Translations under genes and position numbers: made by a program
In this document: one piece after another, positions 1 to 7,955 of the stretch
How positions within the stretch are numbered: position 1 is the first letter of the stretch
Layout: each line of letters opens with the position of its first letter
The notes under the pieces: generated by a model
Database searches by the model: none
The model's input: the letters and a program-made list of their open reading frames with translations, nothing else
Told to the model about the DNA's origin: nothing
Source: Chitinophaga pinensis
GTDB lineage: Bacteria; Bacteroidota; Bacteroidia; AKYH767-A; OLB10
Direction of reading: 5' to 3'
DNA: 36,491 bases
Assembly: GCA_943332105.1 (NCBI GenBank)
Contig: CALQOD010000020.1
Span: 1-36,491 of the forward strand

Positions 1-1016
1 ACTCGAATAAATTAGCAAGCTACCATTTCTGGTTAGCAACATTAGGAATATTATTCTATGCTATTCCGATGTATTGGGCAGGCTTTGAACAATACATGAT
101 GTGGCAACAATTTACAGAAGATGGTTTATTAAAATATCCGAACTTCTTAGAAACAGTAACGAAGTTAATGCCGATGTATAAGCTGCGCGCTGTTGGTGGT
201 ACCTTGTATTTAGCTGGTGCATTAACGATGGTTTATAACTTAGTTATGACAATGAAGACAGGAAATTTATTAGCTGATGAACCAGCAGAAGCTCCTGCAT
301 TAGAAAGTGTTCCTCTTCCTGCAAGCGGTCATTGGCATCGTTGGATTGAAAGAAGACCGATTCAGATGATGTTGTTTGCAACAGTGTTGATTTTAATTGG
401 TGGATTAGTAGAGATGATTCCAACATTTATGATTAAAGAAAATATTCCAACTATTGCTTCTGTTAAGCCTTATACGCCGCTTGAATTACAAGGTCGTGAT
501 ATTTATATCCGCGAAGGTTGTTACACCTGTCACTCTCAAATGGTGCGTCCTTTCCGACATGAAACAGAACGTTACGGTGAATATGCAAAAGCAGGGGAGT
601 TTGTTTATGATCATCCTTTCCAATGGGGATCAAAACGTACAGGTCCAGATTTACTACGCGTAGGAGGAAAATATTTGAATGTATGGCACTATCATCACAT
701 GATTGATCCACGCACAATGTCGCCAGGTTCTATTATGCCACCCTATGCATTTCTTGCAGAGAACAATTTAGATACAGCCTCAACTCCTGCTAAAATTAGA
801 GCAATGATAACGTTAGGTGTTCCTTATGCGAAAGGATACGATCAACAAGCAAATGCCGATTTGATGAAGCAAGCAAATGCCATTGCTGCCGATTTAAATA
901 AGAGCGGTGCTCCTATCGACGCAAATAAAGAACTGGTAGCTATGATTGCTTACTTACAGCGATTAGGCGTAGATATTAAAGCCAATAAAGTTTCAGAAAA
1001 TTCAACTACTAAATAA
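1..1016 (+). CDS. ccoNO: cbb3-type cytochrome c oxidase, fused CcoN-CcoO subunit (5' partial)
   Basis: The frame is open from base 3, so the gene starts before the window; 337 residues are visible. The first ~65 match the end of CcoN, the haem-copper catalytic subunit (FWLATLGILFYAIPMYWAG, then a last membrane helix). A short linker leads directly into CcoO: a membrane helix at visible residues ~120-142, then a periplasmic cytochrome c domain with the haem-binding CYTCH at 173-177 and a likely axial Met at 245 (IMPPY). CcoN and CcoO are separate in Proteobacteria; a fusion is known in Bacteroidota. The product would reduce oxygen at low oxygen tension in the inner membrane and take electrons through the haem c. 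It leads the ccoNO-Q-P-G-fixH cluster, with ccoQ 8 bases downstream. The identification is firm; only the 5' end is missing. Confidence 0.95.
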   Translation, partial: SNKLASYHFWLATLGILFYAIPMYWAGFEQYMMWQQFTEDGLLKYPNFLETVTKLMPMYKLRAVGGTLYLAGALTMVYNLVMTMKTGNLLADEPAEAPALESVPLPASGHWHRWIERRPIQMMLFATVLILIGGLVEMIPTFMIKENIPTIASVKPYTPLELQGRDIYIREGCYTCHSQMVRPFRHETERYGEYAKAGEFVYDHPFQWGSKRTGPDLLRVGGKYLNVWHYHHMIDPRTMSPGSIMPPYAFLAENNLDTASTPAKIRAMITLGVPYAKGYDQQANADLMKQANAIAADLNKSGAPIDANKELVAMIAYLQRLGVDIKANKVSENSTTK

Positions 1017-1024
1017 GCAAAGTT

Positions 1025-1201
1025 ATGTTTAAACAATATTTAGAACAAATTAAAGATGTGGGTTTCTACCCAATGTTTTCGCTACTTGTATTCTTCGTGT
1101 TTTTTACTGCATTGATTGTTTATGTAGTGAAAGCAAATAAAGAAGAGTTAAACGAAATAAGTAAGTTGCCTTTAAGCAATGACGAAATCACAAACGCCTA
1201 A
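1025..1201 (+). CDS. ccoQ: cbb3 oxidase small subunit CcoQ
   Basis: A 58-residue reading frame in the gap between ccoNO and ccoP. It has one membrane helix at about residues 16-36 (PMFSLLVFFVFFTALIVYVV) followed by a charged tail (KANKEELNEISKLPL). Length, single helix and position between the ccoO part and ccoP fit CcoQ (FixQ), a small subunit that in other bacteria stabilises the interaction of CcoP with the CcoNO core. The start lies 8 bases after the ccoNO stop and the stop 10 bases before the ccoP start chosen here, as expected within one operon. CcoQ sequences are very divergent, so the call rests on position and topology. Confidence 0.85.
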   Translation: MFKQYLEQIKDVGFYPMFSLLVFFVFFTALIVYVVKANKEELNEISKLPLSNDEITNA

Positions 1202-1211
1202 TTCGAATATC

Positions 1212-2180
1212 ATGAAGAAAAATATCATTTCAATTGGATTTATAGCAGGACTGTTGATTACATCTACAACAGTTAATGCGCAAGCGGTAACGGATAGTGT
1301 TAGTGTTGCTGCCAATGGTACCATTTTTAAAAGTGTGGATCCTATCTTCTATCAGCCAACATTTTATTATATCGCTGTTTTTCTGATTATCCTGTTAATT
1401 GCCATTTTCGTTATGGCACGTACGTTATTAGTTATTGCACGAGGAATGGTGCCTCAAAAAGTACAGGTTAAAACAGAAGCTGTTAAGCCTATTCAGACAG
1501 AATCATTCTGGTCGCGCTTCGACAGAACCGTTTTAACACAAGCAGTGCCTGTTGAAAAGGAAGTTGACATTATGCTAAATCATAGCTATGATGGTATTCG
1601 TGAATTAGATAATAATTTACCCCCTTGGTGGAAATGGGGATTTTATTTTACAATCGCTTGGGGGCTTATTTATTTAGTCCATTTCCATGTTTTAAAAACG
1701 GGCGATAGTCAAGAACAGGAATATATTGCTTCTGTAAAAGCTGCTGATGAAGCGCAGAAAATAAGAATGGAAAGCATGGCGGATATGATTACACCTGAAA
1801 ATGTAAAACAGCTAGCGGATGCATCTACATTAAGCGATGGGAAAGATATTTTCAATAAAAACTGTACTGCTTGTCACGGACAAAATTTAGAAGGTGGTGT
1901 TGGTCCTAACTTAACAGATGCTAACTGGATTCATGGTGGTGGAATAAAAAATGTTTTTAAAACTATCACCAACGGAGTTCCATTAAAAGGAATGATTAGC
2001 TGGAAAACTCAATTATCACCTAAGACTATTCAAGCTGTTGCAAGTTATATTTTGTCAATGCAAAATACTAATCCTGCAAATGCAAAACCTGCGCAAGGTG
2101 ATGTATGGGTTGATGAGTCTGCACCAGTAGTTAATGATTCTGCAGCGGTAGTTTCTGCAACTGCTGAAACTTTAAAATAA
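1212..2180 (+). CDS. ccoP: cbb3-type cytochrome c oxidase subunit CcoP, single-haem form
   Basis: 322 residues. An N-terminal hydrophobic stretch ending in VNAQA looks like a signal peptide. A membrane helix follows at ~52-76, then the CcoP signature (DGIRELDNNLPPWW, ~127-140) and a second helix at ~141-158. The C-terminal half holds one cytochrome c domain with CTACH at 218-222 and a candidate axial Met at ~261. Proteobacterial CcoP has two haem c domains; only one CxxCH is present here. The protein passes electrons towards the CcoNO core. An upstream ATG at 1179 would overlap ccoQ by 23 bases and place 11 polar residues before the signal peptide, so the start at 1212 is preferred. The C-terminus after ~300 is a low-complexity Ala/Val/Ser tail. 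Confidence 0.93.
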   Translation: MKKNIISIGFIAGLLITSTTVNAQAVTDSVSVAANGTIFKSVDPIFYQPTFYYIAVFLIILLIAIFVMARTLLVIARGMVPQKVQVKTEAVKPIQTESFWSRFDRTVLTQAVPVEKEVDIMLNHSYDGIRELDNNLPPWWKWGFYFTIAWGLIYLVHFHVLKTGDSQEQEYIASVKAADEAQKIRMESMADMITPENVKQLADASTLSDGKDIFNKNCTACHGQNLEGGVGPNLTDANWIHGGGIKNVFKTITNGVPLKGMISWKTQLSPKTIQAVASYILSMQNTNPANAKPAQGDVWVDESAPVVNDSAAVVSATAETLK

Positions 2181-2203
2181 TTAAGTATATAAATCTTTTC
2201 ATC

Positions 2204-3619
2204 ATGGATCATGATATTTACGACGAAGCTGATAGTTTTAGAGATAGTATTTCTACTATTTCCAAAGATGGTAACCGTAATTGGATTTTTCCTAAGCAAC
2301 CAAAAGGTCGTTATTATAATAGAAGGACTTTACTAAGCTACTTTTTATTAGCTATTATGTTTGTGGGGCCGTTTATAAAATTAAACGGACATCCCTTCAT
2401 GCTGTTGAATGTTGTTGAACGAAAATTTATTTTATTCGGAATAGCCTTCTGGCCACAGGATTTTTATCTGTTTGTGTTGGCCATGCTCACGTTTGTTGTT
2501 TTTATTATTGTTTTTACCGCATTGTTTGGAAGGCTTTGGTGTGGATGGGCTTGTCCTCAGACAATTTTTATGGAAATGGTTTTTCGTAAAATTGAATATT
2601 GGATTGAAGGCGATGCTGTACAACAAAAAGCATTGAAGAATGCACCTCCATCAGCAGCTAAATTCAGAAAGCGGTTTTTAAAAGCAAGTATCTTTTTTCT
2701 GATTTCATTTATCATAGCGAATACGTTTCTTGCTTACATCATAGGCATTGATCAATTAAAACATATTGTGTTTGATAATCCTTCGAATCACCTCGGTGGA
2801 CTATTTACAATTCTTGCATTCACGTTTGTGTTTTTTGCTGTTTATATGCGATTCAGAGAGCAAGCTTGTTTAATTGTTTGTCCTTACGGACGCTTACAAG
2901 GTGTATTGCTTGATAAGAATTCTGTGGTGATTGCTTACGATTACAAACGTGGTGAACCAAGAGGTAAATTATCAAAGTCAGGCGAATCAAAATTGGGTGA
3001 TTGCATCGATTGTCACCAATGTGTGAATGTTTGTCCTACCGGTATCGATATCCGTAACGGTACGCAGTTAGAATGTGTGAACTGTACCGCTTGTATTGAT
3101 GCCTGTGATACAATCATGGATAAAATAAATAAGCCAAAAGGGTTAGTGCGTTATACGAGTGAAAACGCAATTGCCGATGGAACTAAGTTTAAAATAACGG
3201 GAAGGATAAAAGCCTATTCGTTTGTATTATTTCTTTTGTTAACAACACTTATTTCTTTATTGATTATGCGCTCTGATGTTGAATCAACAATCCTGCGTAC
3301 TCCTGGTATGATTTATCAGCAGCAGAATGATTCTGTTTATTCAAATTTATATACGGTGAATTTGATTAATAAAACATTTGATAAAATGCCTGTTGAAATA
3401 AGAATGGTTTCTCCAAAAGGAAGTGTTAAATGGATTGGCAATGGAATTACAAAGTTAGATGAACAAGGAAGTGCTGATGGGGAGTTTTTTATTATGATAA
3501 ATCAAAAAGAAATTGTTACTGCACGTATGCCTATCGTGCTTGAATTACGATCAGGCAATAAAGTCTTAGAGAAAATTAAAACCAATTTTATTGGACCTGT
3601 TAAAATTAAAAATCCTTAA
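2204..3619 (+). CDS. ccoG: cytochrome c oxidase accessory protein CcoG (FixG/RdxA), polyferredoxin
   Basis: 471 residues. Membrane segments lie at ~43-60, ~85-108, ~160-182, ~200-216 and ~333-352. The conserved CGWACPQ is at 113-119 and ACLIVCPYGR at 221-230. Two ferredoxin-type clusters follow: Cys 267/270/273/277 and Cys 291/294/297/301, enough for two [4Fe-4S] centres. The C-terminal ~110 residues form the periplasmic Ig-like domain typical of the family (IG_FixG_C). CcoG acts in cbb3 oxidase assembly and has been linked to copper reduction for the CcoN centre. It lies 23 bases after ccoP and 11 bases before fixH, in the usual order. Length is normal for the family. Confidence 0.95.
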   Translation: MDHDIYDEADSFRDSISTISKDGNRNWIFPKQPKGRYYNRRTLLSYFLLAIMFVGPFIKLNGHPFMLLNVVERKFILFGIAFWPQDFYLFVLAMLTFVVFIIVFTALFGRLWCGWACPQTIFMEMVFRKIEYWIEGDAVQQKALKNAPPSAAKFRKRFLKASIFFLISFIIANTFLAYIIGIDQLKHIVFDNPSNHLGGLFTILAFTFVFFAVYMRFREQACLIVCPYGRLQGVLLDKNSVVIAYDYKRGEPRGKLSKSGESKLGDCIDCHQCVNVCPTGIDIRNGTQLECVNCTACIDACDTIMDKINKPKGLVRYTSENAIADGTKFKITGRIKAYSFVLFLLLTTLISLLIMRSDVESTILRTPGMIYQQQNDSVYSNLYTVNLINKTFDKMPVEIRMVSPKGSVKWIGNGITKLDEQGSADGEFFIMINQKEIVTARMPIVLELRSGNKVLEKIKTNFIGPVKIKNP

Positions 3620-3630
3620 AACCTACTTTT

Positions 3631-4062
3631 ATGAACTGGGGATATAAAATACTAATTGTTTACCTGCTATTTGTAGTAGGTATGCTAACGCTGGTGTATA
3701 AGTGTACGCAGCAAAACACAGAACTGGTAGCCGATGATTATTACGATCAGGAAGTGAAATATGAGAATCAATTTGTTAAAATGCAAAATGCTTCAAGTGC
3801 ATTAGTGGCATGTACTCCTATTCATTCTAATGCTGTTGATTTGATGTTTCCATCGGACTTTGCTAATCGTGCTATTAAAGGTCAATTGACATTTTATCGT
3901 CCCGATAACAAAGAAAAAGATTTTACCATACAGCTTAAAAATGAGAATGGTAAAATGCAGGTTTCGTCCGATAAATTATCAAGTGGATACTGGCGTTTAA
4001 CTATTGCATGGAGTTGCGATGGGAAAGAGTATTTACAAGAAGAAAAATTAATGATGCCTTAA
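3631..4062 (+). CDS. fixH: FixH family protein (cbb3 oxidase maturation)
   Basis: 143 residues. One N-terminal membrane helix (~6-24) is followed by the family signature around DDYYDQEVKYENQ (~35-47) and a periplasmic beta-rich domain ending in a conserved-looking W-R-L-T-I-x-W segment. FixH/CcoH proteins are needed for stable assembly of cbb3 oxidase. The gene follows ccoG by 11 bases, and the next gene begins one base after its stop, so translational coupling is likely. The call rests on the YYDQEVxY motif, the topology and the position. Confidence 0.9.
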   Translation: MNWGYKILIVYLLFVVGMLTLVYKCTQQNTELVADDYYDQEVKYENQFVKMQNASSALVACTPIHSNAVDLMFPSDFANRAIKGQLTFYRPDNKEKDFTIQLKNENGKMQVSSDKLSSGYWRLTIAWSCDGKEYLQEEKLMMP

Positions 4063-4063
4063 C

Positions 4064-4768
4064 ATGAATTATTATCTGATTAGTGCTTTATCATTAGGAT
4101 TCCTGGGTAGTTTTCATTGTCTAAGTATGTGCGGACCCATTGCTTTATCATTGCCGATTGTTGATGGTGATGCAAAGCATTTTTATATCGGCAGATTGAT
4201 GTATCAATTAGGCCGAATTATAGTGTATATGTTGCTGGGTGTCATTGCTGGATTAATCGGAATTAGTTTTCAGTTAAAAGGATTGCAGAGCGATGTAAGT
4301 ATTCTATCGGGTATATTGATCATATTAGTTGTGTTATTTCTGAATGATAAATTGCTAAGTAAAGTGAATGGTCGTTTAGTGAAAATGTCGTTTAAGATAA
4401 AATCGGTTATTGGAAATTACATCCAGAAGAAATCGTATACAGCTATGTTTGTTGTTGGAATGGCAAACGGGATTTTACCTTGCGGATTTGTTTATTTAGC
4501 AATGGCGGGTGCAATCAGTTATGGAGGTATTCAGAATGCAGCGTTGTACATGCTGATGTTTGGATTAGGAACCCTGCCTTTGATGTATATGGTGGCTGTA
4601 TCGCAAATTTTATTTGGTGCTAAATGGAAATTATCCATCAATAAACTTTCTCCGGTTATTGCCATTGCGCTTGCTTTGTTTTTAATTCACCGAGGCAGTG
4701 TGATGAAAAATGGTGAGGCCGATTGCTGCAAGCATGAACGAGTGAATACGCATCAGACTTGTAAGTAG
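4064..4768 (+). CDS. sulfite exporter TauE/SafE-type (UreH-like) membrane protein of the cco operon
   Basis: 234 residues with about six membrane helices. The first contains the motif GSFHCLSMCGPIALSLP (~15-31), with His and two Cys inside the helix, and a later helix has the related NGILPCGFVYLAMAGA. The last 16 residues carry three Cys and two His (a CCKHE stretch, then H and C near the end), which suggests metal binding. Members of this family regularly close cco clusters in Bacteroidota. A role in copper handling or maturation of the oxidase is plausible but is inference; the family name (sulfite export) should not be taken as function. It starts one base after the fixH stop and converges with the minus-strand gene that ends at 4775. 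Confidence 0.85.
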   Translation: MNYYLISALSLGFLGSFHCLSMCGPIALSLPIVDGDAKHFYIGRLMYQLGRIIVYMLLGVIAGLIGISFQLKGLQSDVSILSGILIILVVLFLNDKLLSKVNGRLVKMSFKIKSVIGNYIQKKSYTAMFVVGMANGILPCGFVYLAMAGAISYGGIQNAALYMLMFGLGTLPLMYMVAVSQILFGAKWKLSINKLSPVIAIALALFLIHRGSVMKNGEADCCKHERVNTHQTCK

Positions 4769-4774
4769 TTTTTT

Positions 4775-5773
4775 TTACAACTGATGTTTTTTATTTGTCA
4801 TCAGATTTTTAATATCCCATTTTACCGTTTGAAGATGTTCCGATTTTCGGAAGGCGCATTGTTCAACGCTACAAAGGTTGCAAGGGAACTCTTCGTTGCA
4901 AGGATCGGTATGGACAAAAAACTCTACTTCGTGCTGGAAGTCCTTGTTAACATCTGCTTCCAGATTTTTAATCTCAGCGTGCACCTGATCTAGCGCATAA
5001 TAAAATGGAAGCGTCAGATGACAATCGATATGAATAATATTCCCGAAGCGCTGCATGCGTAAATTGTGAATGTCTATCCAAGTTGATTTACGATTTTTAT
5101 TCAGCGAGTTCACTACATTTTGTATCGTATCAAAATCGGCTTTGTCCAATAAACGATCAATGGATTCTTTCGTGAGCTTGTAGCCACTCATCATAATATG
5201 CATTGCTAATAAAACGGCGAGCAAAGGGTCAATCCAAGGTAGCTTAGTAAGGTGATATAAAACCAAACCGATAATTAATGCAATGCTGGTGATAGTATCG
5301 AGGTGAAAATGCTCACCATCCGCAACCAGGGTAATAGAATCTAATTCGCGCCCTTTCTTTTTCAGGAAAGAACCAATGAAGTACATAAACAATCCGGTGG
5401 ATGCAGTGATGATAATTCCGAGATCAACATTTTGTAATGGCTCTGGATGAATGAAATGATTAAAGGCTTCGTAGAGAATGTAAACTCCCGTTCCTAAAAT
5501 CAAGGCGCCTTCAAAACCTACTGCTAAATATTCAATCTTGCCATGTCCGTAGGGATGATCATGATCTTTTAGTTTGGCCGAATAATAAATACTATATAGT
5601 GTAAAAGAGCTTGTTGCTATGTTAATGAATGATTCCAGCGCGTCAGACAATAATGCATTCGATTTAGTAAGATAATACGCTACAAACTTCACCAACATTA
5701 TTAGTACTGAAAGTAATAATACAATTCTTATTGCATTAACTTTTACTTTGAGGTTCTTATCGTTCACAGCCAT
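4775..5773 (-). CDS. cation diffusion facilitator (CDF) family metal transporter
   Basis: 332 residues. The N-terminal ~200 form the six-helix CDF transporter. The second helix carries SDALES (43-48), the loop to the third has HPYGHGK (73-79), and the fifth carries HFHLD (155-159), an HxxxD pair typical of Zn-transporting members. The cytoplasmic C-terminal domain (~200-290) is the usual CDF dimerisation domain (IDCHLTLP, VHTDPC). It ends in an added tail with Cys 292, 298, 301 and 306. The protein probably exports Zn or a similar divalent cation with proton antiport; the exact metal cannot be decided. It is a single minus-strand gene facing the cco operon, and I found no promoter match upstream. 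Confidence 0.9.
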   Translation of the reverse strand: MAVNDKNLKVKVNAIRIVLLLSVLIMLVKFVAYYLTKSNALLSDALESFINIATSSFTLYSIYYSAKLKDHDHPYGHGKIEYLAVGFEGALILGTGVYILYEAFNHFIHPEPLQNVDLGIIITASTGLFMYFIGSFLKKKGRELDSITLVADGEHFHLDTITSIALIIGLVLYHLTKLPWIDPLLAVLLAMHIMMSGYKLTKESIDRLLDKADFDTIQNVVNSLNKNRKSTWIDIHNLRMQRFGNIIHIDCHLTLPFYYALDQVHAEIKNLEADVNKDFQHEVEFFVHTDPCNEEFPCNLCSVEQCAFRKSEHLQTVKWDIKNLMTNKKHQL

Positions 5774-5883
5774 ACCGCTTTTATTATTGTTATTTTCCCC
5801 ATCTTATAAATTAAAATTAAAACAATTTTTCTACAATGTACTACATCAAGATTGAAATATGTTACTAATAATTAGGATTAATT

Positions 5884-7545
5884 TCAATTAATACTTATGG
5901 AGGCTATCCTATTATTATTACCTTGATAATCGATAAGAAATAGATCGATATTATTTGTTTTATTCATGTAAATTCCTTTTATAATAACTGTACTATTTTT
6001 CAAATCAAATTCACAAGGAATAAATTTATTGTTTATAAAGACATTGGCTTTTTTAACTCCTGAAATGTCATCGCTGATTTTTAATAATGTGTTCTTTTGT
6101 TCCTTGGTAATGGGGTCTTTTTCTGAAAATACTTTAATGAGTTGTGGAGCAACACTATCTTGCTCCAATGAGTACCATCCCATTTTTTTAATAGTTGTTT
6201 GATAACCGTATTTCACACTATCTAATTTAAAAGATGTTCCAGTAAGTTCATTTTTGCTATTTCTTTCACACAGCCAAAAGTTAGGACTGAGTTTTTTTTG
6301 AATCACAACAACAGCATTTTTAAGTAATGGCACTGATGGATCTCCAATTAAAAAAGTTGTTGATTCTGGAACGGTATCATAGTTAGTAAGTGGATAGCAA
6401 AATGAATTATCGATGCCATAAGCTATTATATTTACAAATCCATATTTGAAAGGAAAAGAGAAGCTTTCATCATAATGTCGGCAAACAATATCATCATATT
6501 TTCTTTTTATCTCAGAAACTTTCGATCCTATTAATTGAATCGTATCACAGGTAGTGTTTCCGTTAAAATCAGCCACGCTAATGATAACTTTCTGAAGCTG
6601 ATTTCCTATTTGTAAAGATTTTGATTTCGTTTTTTTAAATAAAGTCGATTTGTTAATTGGTAATAGGTACAAACGAATCCATTCGGATTTTGAATTCACC
6701 AGTGACTCGTAATTAATAGAGGCATTCACCAATCTGGTTTCATCAAAATTGAATCGATCGTATTTCGTAAAATATAAAGTATCGCCATCAAGCGTCTTTG
6801 CTAAAATTGAATAATAGTTTCCGTAAGAATCGTTGCTGTTATCGGTACCTTTTATTTCAAAATAATACTTTCCTGTACACAATATATTAATTGAACTATC
6901 ATGTAATTGGATTGGATTTAATGTATCACTAACAAGATAATCGTAATCATCAATCACCTGAACAGCCCTAATTCCTCTTATGACTGGCGCAATAGAGTCT
7001 TGATAATTTAGAAATACTAGCGGATTCAATGGCTCTTCCGATTTTAAGTCCCGTATTTCAAAATGTAAATGTGGCGATGCGCTGGATCCAGAATTTCCGC
7101 TTATTGCAATGGTATCACCTTTCAAAATAGGAAATAGTTTTGTATCAGGAAATACTTCTATGTCGTACGATTCATTGGACTTTTGAATTGAATCGACAAA
7201 AGCATCTAACGATGGAATGAAAGAAGATAAATGTGCATAAACGGAAGTATATCCTTCGGGATGGTTGATATAAACGACCTTTCCAAATCCGGTAGGGCTG
7301 ACTTTTATACGTGATACATATCCATCTCCGATAGAAAAGATGGGCAGGCCTTCCTTTCCATTGGTTCTGATATCAATGCCTGAATGAAAATGATTGGGGC
7401 GAATTTCACAAAAATTACCTGCCAATGAAATGGGAATGTTAACCGGCGAACCGAAATCGGGCTTGCTATTTTGCGCATTAGTGTTGAAAATTGCAGCCAA
7501 AATCAAGAACGCAACTACATAAATGAATTTAATTTGAAACAACAT
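5884..7545 (-). CDS. secreted M23 (LytM-type) peptidase-like protein
   Basis: 553 residues. A signal peptide covers ~1-24 (FNTNAQ at the cleavage region). The peptidase domain lies at the N-terminal end, ~35-170: HSGID gives His54 and Asp58, His105 sits in YAHLS, and HLHFE holds His159 and His161. These are the zinc and catalytic residues of lysostaphin-type enzymes, so the domain should be active on peptidoglycan cross-bridges or similar peptides. The remaining ~380 residues look beta-rich and match no family I can name; near 475-545 there is an Ig-like stretch (KISDDISGVKKANVFIN). The ATG start gives a clean signal peptide. It is divergent from the zapA operon. Confidence 0.88.
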   Translation of the reverse strand: MLFQIKFIYVVAFLILAAIFNTNAQNSKPDFGSPVNIPISLAGNFCEIRPNHFHSGIDIRTNGKEGLPIFSIGDGYVSRIKVSPTGFGKVVYINHPEGYTSVYAHLSSFIPSLDAFVDSIQKSNESYDIEVFPDTKLFPILKGDTIAISGNSGSSASPHLHFEIRDLKSEEPLNPLVFLNYQDSIAPVIRGIRAVQVIDDYDYLVSDTLNPIQLHDSSINILCTGKYYFEIKGTDNSNDSYGNYYSILAKTLDGDTLYFTKYDRFNFDETRLVNASINYESLVNSKSEWIRLYLLPINKSTLFKKTKSKSLQIGNQLQKVIISVADFNGNTTCDTIQLIGSKVSEIKRKYDDIVCRHYDESFSFPFKYGFVNIIAYGIDNSFCYPLTNYDTVPESTTFLIGDPSVPLLKNAVVVIQKKLSPNFWLCERNSKNELTGTSFKLDSVKYGYQTTIKKMGWYSLEQDSVAPQLIKVFSEKDPITKEQKNTLLKISDDISGVKKANVFINNKFIPCEFDLKNSTVIIKGIYMNKTNNIDLFLIDYQGNNNRIASISIN

Positions 7546-7598
7546 ATTGGCTATGAAATTAGAATAATATTTCCAATTTAGATAAAAGAACTTAATTT

Positions 7599-7630
7599 TT
7601 TGTTTAAAACCATATATTCAATTACCTTTG
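7599..7630 (+). promoter_or_regulatory. Bacteroidota-type promoter of the coiled-coil protein - zapA operon
   Basis: TTTG at 7599-7602 and TACCTTTG at 7623-7630, separated by 20 bases. This is a full match to the -33 TTTG / -7 TAnnTTTG consensus at normal spacing. The predicted transcript start falls near 7635, about 20 bases before the ATG at 7656. It is the best promoter match in the window. Confidence 0.8.
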
Positions 7631-7655
7631 TTTCAATGTTCAAAATCATTGATTT

Positions 7656-7952
7656 ATGAATTCTTTAACGATCCAAATCGATAATCTTAAGTCACAGATA
7701 AAATCTGCTGTTGAACAACATCGTAAATTGCAAAAAGAATTTCAAAAAATAGATTTACAAAATCAACAGTTGAAGGTTGATAAAGATGTTGCAATTAATG
7801 AGGCGGAGGCTATAAAAGAACAGATGAAAACAATTAAATTAGCACAGGCTTTAGTTGTACCCGATAAAAAGGATACGCGAGAGCTTAAAATTCAAATTAA
7901 CAACTACTTACGCGAAATAGATCGTTGTTTGTCGTTGTTGAATAAAGATTAA
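7656..7952 (+). CDS. small coiled-coil protein upstream of ZapA
   Basis: 98 residues, almost entirely helical and charged. Residues ~1-65 have the heptad pattern of a coiled coil with no Pro or Gly. A short break follows at VVPDKKD, then a second helix (ELKIQINNYLREIDRCLSLL, ~75-95). There is no signal peptide or membrane helix, so it is cytoplasmic. The zapA start lies 3 bases after its stop, so the two are co-transcribed and probably made together. A gene of this size and nature is often found before zapA in Bacteroidota. By analogy with ZapB, a coiled-coil partner of ZapA, a role at the division ring is possible, but this is inference from position; I see no sequence identity to ZapB. Confidence 0.8.
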   Translation: MNSLTIQIDNLKSQIKSAVEQHRKLQKEFQKIDLQNQQLKVDKDVAINEAEAIKEQMKTIKLAQALVVPDKKDTRELKIQINNYLREIDRCLSLLNKD

Positions 7953-7955
7953 AAG

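Noticed and set aside
463-717. Minus-strand 84-codon reading frame inside ccoNO, and similar frames inside other genes
   Set aside because: They lie within strongly conserved coding sequence on the other strand or frame and encode no recognisable protein.
1179-1211. Upstream ATG extending CcoP by 11 residues
   Set aside because: It overlaps the ccoQ gene and places polar residues before the signal peptide.
4762-4790. TTGTAA / TTACAA pair with a run of eight Ts between the TauE-like and CDF genes as a bidirectional terminator
   Set aside because: The T run lies in the loop of the weak stem instead of after it; evidence is insufficient.
5774-5883. Promoter search upstream of the CDF gene
   Set aside because: No TAnnTTTG match was found; only AT-rich sequence and a weak ATTTCAA / TTGAAAT pair.
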